The translations under genes and the position numbers were made by a program. A stretch of DNA of 13,743 nt from Chloroflexota bacterium (GTDB lineage: Bacteria > Chloroflexota > Anaerolineae > J102). The DNA lies in the NCBI GenBank assembly GCA_024276255.1, contig JAJRXO010000035.1, forward strand, positions 1 through 13,743. Direction: 5' to 3'. Positions 1 through 6,505 of this stretch are shown here, piece by piece; the first letter of the stretch is position 1; each line of letters starts with the position of its first letter. Below the pieces are notes generated by a model. It ran no database searches, was not told the DNA's origin, and saw only the letters and a program-made list of their open reading frames with translations.

Positions 1-53
1 CGGCCGCCGGTTGCAGAGACGGCTTGTTTCCCCAATCTTCACCCTTTATGTAT

Positions 54-60
54 AAGGAGA
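54..60 (+). promoter_or_regulatory. Shine-Dalgarno site of the binding-protein gene
   Basis: AAGGAGA lies 8-9 bases before the ATG at 69. It is the only strong ribosome-binding site I can see in the window. It decides the start: the in-frame ATG at 24 would give a 15-residue extension ahead of a normal lipoprotein signal and has no such site. Confidence 0.85.
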
Positions 61-68
61 GAAAAGAG

Positions 69-1394
69 ATGAAACGAACCCTGATTTTACTCACGGTGGT
101 TCTGGCCCTGATGCTGATAGTTGCCGCCTGCGCGGTGCCGGAAGCCCCGCGGGCCGAAGGCCCGGCCCAGCCAGAAGCGCCCGCCGCCACCCAGGAGCCG
201 GTCACCCTCACCTGGGCCTTCTGGGGCAGTCCTGAAGAAGCAAAAACGCACCAAAAGGTCGCCGATGCCTTCATGGCCGAACATCCCGACATCAAGATCA
301 AGACCATGGTCGCACCCTGGGGTGACTATTTCACCAAGATTCAGGCCCTCTGGGCGGGCGGCGATTCCTCGGTGATCCCTGATGTGTTGTTCCTGTGGCC
401 TACCCCGCGCTATGCCGCCGAAGGGGTGTTGGAGAATCTCGATCCCTGGATCGAAAAAAGCGGTTATGATCTCAGCGACTACTGGCCTGCGCTGCTGGAA
501 TCAGCCATGTACAACGGCAGCGTCTACGGCCTCCCGCGCGACATCGGCCTGGAAGTGCTGTACTACAATAAAGATATCTTCGATGAAGTCGGCCTCGATT
601 ATCCCAACGACAGTTGGACCTGGGATGATCTGCTGGCAGCGGCCGAAAAGCTGACCGTGCCGGGCGAACGTTATGCCCTGGCCATGGAAGGCGGCAAATA
701 TCAACTGTGGGTGGGCCAGAATCATGGCCGCATTCTCGACGATATGCGTAATCCTTCCAAATGCACCCTGACCGAACCCGCGGCCGTGGAAGGCGTGAAA
801 TTCTTCGCTGACCTGATGGACAAAGGCTATGCCATGCGCGATGCCGACCTCAGCCAGGCCGGCGGCGACGCCGCTGTGTTCCAAAGCGGGCAGGCGGCCA
901 TGATCATCCAGAATGCCAGTCGCGTCTCCACATTTAACGCCGCCGGCATGAACTACGACGTGGAAGTCGTCCCCATCCCCAAGGATGGACAACGCTCGGC
1001 CAGCGCCGGCGGCGCCGCCTGGGTGATGAGTAGCAACAGCGACAACAAAGAAGAAGCCTGGACCTTCCTCAGCTGGTTGCAGAGCACGGATGGCGGCCAG
1101 AAGATCTACACCGACTCCGGCGAGATCTTCCCCGCCCTGCAATCCACGGCCCGTTCCGATGCCTTCCTCAAGGCGGACAAGCCCCCGGCCAATCGCCAGG
1201 CCTTCCTCATCGAGGGTGAAAACGCCAAGGTCGGCCGCTTTGGCTATTTCCCGGAATGGGGAGAGCTCAATGGTTCCATCATAGGCCCCGCCATGCAAAG
1301 CATCTGGGCCGGCGAAGCCACGCCCGACGAGGTTTTACCGGCCTTGTGTGATCAGGTCGATGCCTTTTTAGCCGAGAACGGTTATCCCAAATAA
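69..1394 (+). CDS. Carbohydrate ABC transporter substrate-binding lipoprotein (SBP_bac_1 family)
   Basis: This is the extracytoplasmic receptor of a CUT1-type sugar importer. It captures an unidentified sugar, oligosaccharide or polyol-phosphate and delivers it to the two permeases encoded downstream. The 441-residue product starts with a lipoprotein signal: basic MKR, a hydrophobic stretch, then a VAAC lipobox with the lipidated Cys at 21. A Pro/Ala/Glu-rich tether follows at about 22-44. The mature part has family features: a Trp-rich first strand (LTWAFWGS, 47-54), a segment near 169-197 (YNKDIFDEVG, then SWTWDDLLAAAEKL), an FQSGQAAM segment near 271-278, and the hinge-region motif GGAAWVMS (314-321). 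The length is normal for the family. The start was chosen from the ribosome-binding site at 54-60. The substrate cannot be read from the sequence. Two cysteines at 232 and 427 remain in the mature protein and might pair. Confidence 0.93.
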   Translation: MKRTLILLTVVLALMLIVAACAVPEAPRAEGPAQPEAPAATQEPVTLTWAFWGSPEEAKTHQKVADAFMAEHPDIKIKTMVAPWGDYFTKIQALWAGGDSSVIPDVLFLWPTPRYAAEGVLENLDPWIEKSGYDLSDYWPALLESAMYNGSVYGLPRDIGLEVLYYNKDIFDEVGLDYPNDSWTWDDLLAAAEKLTVPGERYALAMEGGKYQLWVGQNHGRILDDMRNPSKCTLTEPAAVEGVKFFADLMDKGYAMRDADLSQAGGDAAVFQSGQAAMIIQNASRVSTFNAAGMNYDVEVVPIPKDGQRSASAGGAAWVMSSNSDNKEEAWTFLSWLQSTDGGQKIYTDSGEIFPALQSTARSDAFLKADKPPANRQAFLIEGENAKVGRFGYFPEWGELNGSIIGPAMQSIWAGEATPDEVLPALCDQVDAFLAENGYPK

Positions 1395-1406
1395 TCACAC
1401 TCCTTC

Positions 1407-1439
1407 CTGAGAGGGTGGCTGGCACCGCCGCCCTCTCAG
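1407..1439 (+). other. Intercistronic hairpin between the binding-protein and permease genes
   Basis: The arms CTGAGAGGG (1407-1415) and CCCTCTCAG (1431-1439) pair perfectly. They extend inward by a T-G wobble (1416/1430) and GGC/GCC (1417-1419/1427-1429), giving about 13 pairs with a 7-base loop. No T-run follows, so a simple intrinsic terminator is unlikely. In other ABC importer operons such a hairpin protects the 3' end of the binding-protein message, so that more receptor than permease is made. That role is inferred here. Confidence 0.75.
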
Positions 1440-1467
1440 CCTGCGAACTGCATTCACTGCTCCCACC

Positions 1468-2397
1468 GTGACCGTGCAATCACCCAGGCCAAGCTGGCGC
1501 CGCTGGCGTCCCGATCAGCAATGGGAAGGCTATCTCTTCATCCTTCCCAGCCTGATCGGTTTTTTCGTATTTATCATCCTGGCCGTCCTGTTCTCGCTGG
1601 GGATTAGTTTTTCCGATTGGGGTCTCACCGGCTTTAGAAGTTGGGTGGGTTTGGAAAATTATCATGCCCTGTTCCGTGACCCGATCTTCTGGCGGGCGCT
1701 GCGCAACACCGGTTTTTATCTGATCACCATCGTGCCCTCGCAACTGGCGCTGGGAATGGCCATGGCATTGGCGCTGAATCAGTCTTTGCGGGGCCAGGGT
1801 TTTTATCGACTTGTCTATTTTATGCCGGTGGTCACCACCATCGTGGCCGGCGCCATCGTCTTCCGCCTGCTCTTCAGTACCCACGGCCCTGTGAATGGCC
1901 TGATTGAAGGCCTGGCCGCATTGTTTGGCCTGGGTGTGGAAATGCCCAACTGGCTGGGCAGCACCCGCTATGCCAAATGGGCCGTAGTCTTCCTGACGCT
2001 GTGGAAGAACACCGGCTTCACGATGGTGATCTATCTGGCGGCGTTGCAGGGGGTGCCCCACGAACTGTACGACGCCGCCCATACCGACGGGGCCAATGCC
2101 TGGCAACGATTCCGCCACGTTACCCTGCCCATGATCAGCCCCACCACGTTTTTCTTGTTTGTGTTTCAGGCCATTGGCGCGTTTCAGCTCTTTACCGAAC
2201 CCTTTGTGATGACCCAGGGCGGCCCGGCCAACGCCTCGCTGAGCGTAGTGCAATACATCTACCTGGCTGCTTTTCGCGATATCCGTATGGATAAAGCATC
2301 TGCCATGGCCTGGTTCCTGTTTATCTTCATCTTCATCTTCACCCTGATTCAAAACCGCATGCAGCGGAACTGGGTTTATTACGAAGCGAGTGAATGA
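1468..2397 (+). CDS. Sugar ABC transporter permease, MalF/UgpA type
   Basis: This is one of the two inner-membrane subunits that form the translocation pore of the CUT1 importer. The 309 residues contain about six membrane segments, near 22-45, 82-103, 113-134, 171-192, 224-242 and 278-295. The cytoplasmic coupling (EAA) loop is at 199-221: it begins ELYDAAHTDGA and ends VTLP, the permease signature that docks on the ATPase. The MTQGGP motif at 248-253 is typical of the MalF/UgpA branch. The length suits a UgpA-like permease, since it lacks the large extra loop of enteric MalF. The start is GTG with no visible Shine-Dalgarno. A second GTG two codons later is equally possible. The gene follows the binding-protein gene by 73 bp containing a hairpin, and its end overlaps the next permease gene. 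Confidence 0.92.
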   Translation: MTVQSPRPSWRRWRPDQQWEGYLFILPSLIGFFVFIILAVLFSLGISFSDWGLTGFRSWVGLENYHALFRDPIFWRALRNTGFYLITIVPSQLALGMAMALALNQSLRGQGFYRLVYFMPVVTTIVAGAIVFRLLFSTHGPVNGLIEGLAALFGLGVEMPNWLGSTRYAKWAVVFLTLWKNTGFTMVIYLAALQGVPHELYDAAHTDGANAWQRFRHVTLPMISPTTFFLFVFQAIGAFQLFTEPFVMTQGGPANASLSVVQYIYLAAFRDIRMDKASAMAWFLFIFIFIFTLIQNRMQRNWVYYEASE

Positions 2398-3256
2398 CGT
2401 GTCCGCAATCGTACCGACTGCCAGCCAATCACTCACGACCCAGGGGCGCCTGGGCCGTGCGCTCCTACACATGGCCCTGCTGGCAGGGGCCGTGCTCATG
2501 ATAGCCCCCTTCGTGGTCATGGTAGTGGTCTCGCTGATCCCGCAGCAGGCCTTTCTGGCCCGCGATTTTTCACCGGCGCAATACTCATTGCGCAATTTTG
2601 TCGAAACCTTTCGCGTTGTCCCCTTTGGCCGCTACTATTTCAACAGTACGGTGGTGTCTATTTCGGTCACAGTCGGCCAGATATTGATCTCCTCCCTGGC
2701 TGCGTTCGCCTTCGCGCGGCTACGCTTTCGCGGACGCGACACCCTTTTTCTGCTCTATCTGGCCACGCTGATGATCCCTTTCCCAGTGACGCTGATCCCC
2801 AATTTCCTCATCATCCGCCAATTGGGCTGGTACGACAGCTATCCGGCGCTGATTGTGCCCGGCTTTTTCAGCGTGTTCAGCACCTTTCTGCTGCGCCAGT
2901 ATTACCGCGGTTTGCCCATGGAGCTGGACGAGGCCGCGCGCATGGATGGCGCGTCCAGCCTGCGCATCTGGTGGCAGATCATCCTGCCGCTCAGCGGACC
3001 GGTGCTGGCAGCCCTTTCCATCTTCGTCTTTCAGGCCGCGTGGAACGACTTCCTGTGGCCCCTTGTGGTCACCACTTCGGCTGACATGCGCACCATTCCC
3101 GTGGGGCTGAACAGTTTCGTGGGCCAGTACAGCACAGCGTGGGGCCTGCTCATGGCCGGCTCGGTGATCGCCCTGCTGCCGGTATTGCTGATCTACCTGC
3201 TGGCGCAGCGCTGGTTTGTGGAGGGAATCACGCTTTCGGGCATAGGCGGGCGCTAG
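2390..3256 (+). CDS. Sugar ABC transporter permease, MalG/UgpE type
   Basis: This is the second pore subunit, expected to dimerise with the product of 1468-2397. The 288 residues have about six membrane segments, near 25-51, 87-110, 119-142, 148-168, 202-222 and 250-272. The EAA loop is at 178-200, starting ELDEAARMDGA and ending IILP. FQAAWNDFLWPL (214-225) and the C-terminal G-I-T-L-S-G-I-G-G motif are typical of MalG/UgpE. The GTG start overlaps the previous gene by 8 bp, suggesting translational coupling; GTG at 2399 is an alternative. No ATPase gene follows. The next gene is on the other strand after 27 bp, so the operon ends here. Confidence 0.92.
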   Translation: MNDVSAIVPTASQSLTTQGRLGRALLHMALLAGAVLMIAPFVVMVVVSLIPQQAFLARDFSPAQYSLRNFVETFRVVPFGRYYFNSTVVSISVTVGQILISSLAAFAFARLRFRGRDTLFLLYLATLMIPFPVTLIPNFLIIRQLGWYDSYPALIVPGFFSVFSTFLLRQYYRGLPMELDEAARMDGASSLRIWWQIILPLSGPVLAALSIFVFQAAWNDFLWPLVVTTSADMRTIPVGLNSFVGQYSTAWGLLMAGSVIALLPVLLIYLLAQRWFVEGITLSGIGGR

Positions 3257-3283
3257 GGGCCGCGCCCAGAGAAGAGAAAGCGG

Positions 3284-6200
3284 TTAAAGCTCTTTCACCC
3301 GGCCGCTGGCATTAATGCGGAAGCGGCGGATGTATGCCTGGGGGATGTCAAAGGCGAACGGAGAGGGGCTACGTTTGAAACGATCGTGCCGATCCCGGGT
3401 AGAGAACAGATACACGGCTTCCCGCGCCCGCGTGATGCCCACATAGAAAACGCGGCGCTCTTCAGCCAACTGTTCCGGATCGTCCTGTGTGCGCCACAGG
3501 GGCAGGTTATCCTGCTCGACACCCACGATGATCACCACCGGGAACTCGCTTCCCTTGGCATTATGCAGGGTCATCATGGTGATAGCCTCGGGATCATGCA
3601 CATGGGCGAATGTATCAATGCTCTGCAGCATGGCCACGTAGTCCAAAAATGCAGCCAAAGAAGGATCGGGGCTGTATACCTGGAACGATTCTACGTGGAT
3701 CATAAAGGTCTCCTGCAATGCCGCCCACTCGTCGTCTTCAGGATCAGCCGGCAACGTCAGTTGACGCAGCTCCTGCAACCATGATGCCACCTGCATCATC
3801 TGCTCCCCGGCGAATGGCTGTACCCAGGCATCTTCGTCGTCCGCAGCCAGTACCACACGCGCGGCGGCGTGCCATAATGATGCTGTTTCATCGGCCAGGC
3901 TGATATTGGCGTCGCGCATGCCAGCGGCAACCCACGGCAAGAGTTCAGTCAATGATTCACGCTCTTTTTCGTCGAGCAAACGCTCACAGAGTTCGAAAAA
4001 CAGGGCCGCGGTCTGCTCGATGTCGGAAAAAGCACGATGCTCCACCTCGTCACCCAGGCCCAGTTGCCGGATGAGCATTTCCAGGGTATAGCGGGGCTGC
4101 TCAGGCAGCAGCCGTCGCGCCATGAGCAGGGTGTCGATATAATAGGGGGTGAAACCCCGCCCCTCATACAGCTCGCCCATTGCTTTGTCGATAAAACGAT
4201 TGTCGAAGCGATAGATATTGTGGCCCACCAGAGTGTCGTGATCGATATATTCCAGAAAATCGGGTAATGCCTGGATGATGGTGGGCGCGTCGGCCACCTG
4301 TTTGTAACTGATGCCGTGGATCTTGGTGGCCGCGCGGGGGATGTAGCCGCGTTGAGGCCGGATCAGTTGCATGTAGGGCTCGCCTTTGATGGTCTGCGCT
4401 TCGTAAATGGCGGCGGCGATCTCCACGATCTCGTCACGGTGCGGGCTGATGCCGGTGGTTTCAATATCGTAGAAGGCAAAGCGGCCCTGCGCCAGGGTTT
4501 CGTAACTGATGAGCAGGAGCTGAGCACAACGCCAGGCATGGATGCTCAGGCAATACGGATCAGCATCAGATTGCGGAGGCCACACGTAGATCAGCTCGTC
4601 GGTGTGCTCAGCGACGGCAACGCGCACGTCTGGCCCCAGGCAGATGGGCAGTCCGGCAGCGATCTCACCGCCGTCGGCCAGTGCACGCAGTGACTGCATC
4701 GGTACATCCACCTGCAGGTAATCATGCAGGGCGCGCTGTAAGATCAACCCTGCAGCCCGGCCATCGATGCTGTCGGGATGGACGATGAGCAGGGCACGTT
4801 GGGCTTCGATGGCATCCGCCAGTTGTTCGGCGGCCGGGATGAGATAGTCGGTAAAGGCAAAGAATCCCTCCAGCAGGGCCATATCAGCCTGCCGCCAGGG
4901 AGAACGCAGGCGCGAAAACAGAGTAAACAGGCTCTGCACGGCCGAGGCGGCATCCTGGTGCAAATCGGGCAGGGCTGAAGCCAGAAGCCCGGTAAAACGC
5001 TGGAGATAGTGACGGGTCAGGGGACTGAGCTCGCTAAAGTCCTGACTCTGCCTCGCCACATCGATCAGGCTGACGCCCAGGGTATCGGCAATGCGCTGCA
5101 ACTGGATCATGGTGAGCTCATCGATCACCCGACGGGGAAAATTGACCGCGGATCTGAAGTTATCCTCGTGTAACGAACGCAGCATCTGTAGATAACGAAT
5201 GATCTCGCTGGCCATGGAATGATCGAAAAAGCTTTCCTTTTTCAGTCGATGGACTTTGAACCCTGCCTGCAACAGGGTTTGTTCGATGGGCGGAGCCAGG
5301 CGATGGGTTCGGTAGAGGATGCCGATGTCACCGGGTTTATGGCCGCGATCCCGCACCAGTTTTTTGATCAGGGCCACGATCCAGCGTTGCTCCTGATGGA
5401 TATCATCGAATATGTAGTGGAAAATGGGGGTGTCGTGGTCGACCTGGCTCTGCAGAAAACGCTGCGCTTCCTGATCGTGCTGGCGGGCAATGAGATGCTG
5501 GGCGCCATAGAGGATCTTGGGCGGGCAGCGATAGCTGAGAGTCAGGCGAATCACCGTCGGTCGATAGCGTTCCTGGAAGTCCTGGATGAGCCGGGGCTGG
5601 GAACCGCGCCAACCATAGATGGATTGATCGCCATCGGCCACGGCTGTGATGCTGCTGTCGAGCGGCGCCAGCAATTTCAGCAGCTCGTATTGCCCATCGT
5701 TGATGTCCTGATATTCGTCCACCAGAATATGCTGCAAGGTGTTGTGGAAGTGCTGACGTATCGATTCATGGTGGCGCAGCAGGAGCACACTGTAGCGGAT
5801 GAGATCATCGAAATCAAGGCTGTGGCGGGCTTGCAACGAGTTCTCATATTGACGAATCAACTCCTCCACCGCCGGATCAGAGGATGACATGGTTTCTTTG
5901 CCCAGCACAATATTGTTTTTCCACTGACTGATGCTGTGAGCAACGCGGCCCACCGGATACAGTTCACGGCTCAAGCCTGTTTGCCATATGAGACGGCCAA
6001 TAAGATACTTCTGTGCTTCGTCATCAAGTATGCTGAAGGTAGGAGGGATGCCAATTGTCTCGCCGAAACGGCGCAGAATGCGCACGGCTGCGGCATGAAA
6101 GGTGACGATCCACACCGACCGCGCTTCCTCCTTCAACATGGCATACAAACGCTGTCGCATTTCCTCGGCCGCGCGGTTGGTGAAGGTTACGGCCAGGATA

Positions 6201-6406
6201 TGGTCGGGGGGCGTGTTGTGCTGACGGATAAGCCAGCCCACGCGATGTGTGAGAATGCGGGTTTTACCACTGCCCGGCCCCGCCAATACCAGCAGGGGTT
6301 TGGGCTCAAAAGTCACGGCCTTCGTTTGTTGCTCGTTTAGTTCGGCAAGCCAAGTTGTGTCATTCATGTGTGTCTGCGTCTTAATGATCTCGGAATCTGT
6401 TGTCAT
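3284..6406 (-). CDS. UvrD/PcrA-family helicase fused to a DnaQ-like 3'-5' exonuclease
   Basis: The product is a cytoplasmic 1040-residue SF1A helicase, predicted to move 3'-5' on single-stranded DNA, with its own proofreading-type nuclease. Helicase motifs in order: Q-motif LNEQQTKAV (23-31), Walker A GPGSGKT (43-49), Ia TFTNRAAEEM (74-83), LDFDDLI (197-203), Walker B VDEYQD (229-234), III DGDQSIYGWRGSQ (258-270), IV LSYRCP (290-295), V TLHNAKGSEF (946-955), VI VGITRARE (989-996). About 650 residues separate motifs IV and V, far more than in PcrA (about 720 residues in all). A DEDDh exonuclease lies in that gap: D647, E649, D735, H790, D795. Residues 510-640 are unassigned. Met14 (ATG at 6367) is an alternative start; neither has a strong ribosome site. 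recD2 is divergent, 99 bp away. The fusion is clear; the cellular role is inferred as end or gap processing. Confidence 0.93.
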   Translation of the reverse strand: MTTDSEIIKTQTHMNDTTWLAELNEQQTKAVTFEPKPLLVLAGPGSGKTRILTHRVGWLIRQHNTPPDHILAVTFTNRAAEEMRQRLYAMLKEEARSVWIVTFHAAAVRILRRFGETIGIPPTFSILDDEAQKYLIGRLIWQTGLSRELYPVGRVAHSISQWKNNIVLGKETMSSSDPAVEELIRQYENSLQARHSLDFDDLIRYSVLLLRHHESIRQHFHNTLQHILVDEYQDINDGQYELLKLLAPLDSSITAVADGDQSIYGWRGSQPRLIQDFQERYRPTVIRLTLSYRCPPKILYGAQHLIARQHDQEAQRFLQSQVDHDTPIFHYIFDDIHQEQRWIVALIKKLVRDRGHKPGDIGILYRTHRLAPPIEQTLLQAGFKVHRLKKESFFDHSMASEIIRYLQMLRSLHEDNFRSAVNFPRRVIDELTMIQLQRIADTLGVSLIDVARQSQDFSELSPLTRHYLQRFTGLLASALPDLHQDAASAVQSLFTLFSRLRSPWRQADMALLEGFFAFTDYLIPAAEQLADAIEAQRALLIVHPDSIDGRAAGLILQRALHDYLQVDVPMQSLRALADGGEIAAGLPICLGPDVRVAVAEHTDELIYVWPPQSDADPYCLSIHAWRCAQLLLISYETLAQGRFAFYDIETTGISPHRDEIVEIAAAIYEAQTIKGEPYMQLIRPQRGYIPRAATKIHGISYKQVADAPTIIQALPDFLEYIDHDTLVGHNIYRFDNRFIDKAMGELYEGRGFTPYYIDTLLMARRLLPEQPRYTLEMLIRQLGLGDEVEHRAFSDIEQTAALFFELCERLLDEKERESLTELLPWVAAGMRDANISLADETASLWHAAARVVLAADDEDAWVQPFAGEQMMQVASWLQELRQLTLPADPEDDEWAALQETFMIHVESFQVYSPDPSLAAFLDYVAMLQSIDTFAHVHDPEAITMMTLHNAKGSEFPVVIIVGVEQDNLPLWRTQDDPEQLAEERRVFYVGITRAREAVYLFSTRDRHDRFKRSPSPFAFDIPQAYIRRFRINASGRVKEL
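3971..4483 (-). other. DEDDh (DnaQ-like) exonuclease domain inside the helicase gene
   Basis: This part encodes residues about 642-812 of the helicase fusion. All five catalytic residues of the DnaQ/RNase T exonuclease fold are present in the right order: DIET (D647, E649) in motif I, HNIYRFD (D735) in motif II, and HRAFSD (H790, D795) in motif III. IHGIS (696-700) matches the conserved segment after motif I in PolC/DnaQ epsilon-type enzymes. The domain should be an active two-metal 3'-5' exonuclease. It sits before helicase motif V, not at the C-terminus. Confidence 0.9.
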
Positions 6407-6423
6407 GAGACCTGAGTTTCTTT

Positions 6424-6452
6424 TTGCTTACAACTCTCAGTTATTATATTGT
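6424..6452 (+). promoter_or_regulatory. Candidate promoter for recD2
   Basis: TTGCTT (6424-6429) and TATTGT (6447-6452) are separated by 17 bases in an AT-rich island. Transcription would start near 6459, giving a leader of about 47 bases. The hexamers are imperfect. The -10 overlaps the predicted -10 of the divergent helicase gene by two bases. Confidence 0.4.
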
Positions 6453-6469
6453 AGCATAAGAAAAGTAAA
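6443..6469 (-). promoter_or_regulatory. Candidate promoter for the helicase-exonuclease gene
   Basis: On the minus strand a perfect TATAAT (plus 6443-6448) is preceded by TTTACT (plus 6464-6469) at a short 15-base spacing. A second -10-like TACAAT overlaps just upstream. Transcription would start near 6436, about 30 bases before the ATG at 6406. The -10 is convincing and the -35 is weak. Confidence 0.45.
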
Positions 6470-6505
6470 TCGACTGTTTAGTTTAATCAAGCCCGTATTT
6501 CATCT

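Noticed and set aside
24..68. Upstream ATG start for the binding protein
   Set aside because: It would place 15 residues, including charged KERKE, before a normal lipoprotein signal and has no ribosome site. The ATG at 69 has AAGGAGA at the right distance.
501..1298. 265-residue open frame on the minus strand inside the binding-protein gene
   Set aside because: Shadow of a strongly supported lipoprotein gene. It has no recognisable motif and no ribosome site.
1480..2595. 371-residue open frame on the minus strand across both permease genes
   Set aside because: The plus strand encodes two clear permeases with EAA loops. The minus-strand product is a Gln/His/Gly-rich shadow frame spanning two real genes.
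3256..3296. Possible bidirectional terminator between the permease and helicase genes
   Set aside because: Only a 4-bp GGGC-CGC-GCCC stem and a weak GAAAG/CTTTC pair with an 11-base loop are present. Neither is followed by a T-run.
5219..5887. 222-residue open frame on the plus strand inside the helicase gene
   Set aside because: It lies opposite essential helicase motifs II-IV and resembles no family.
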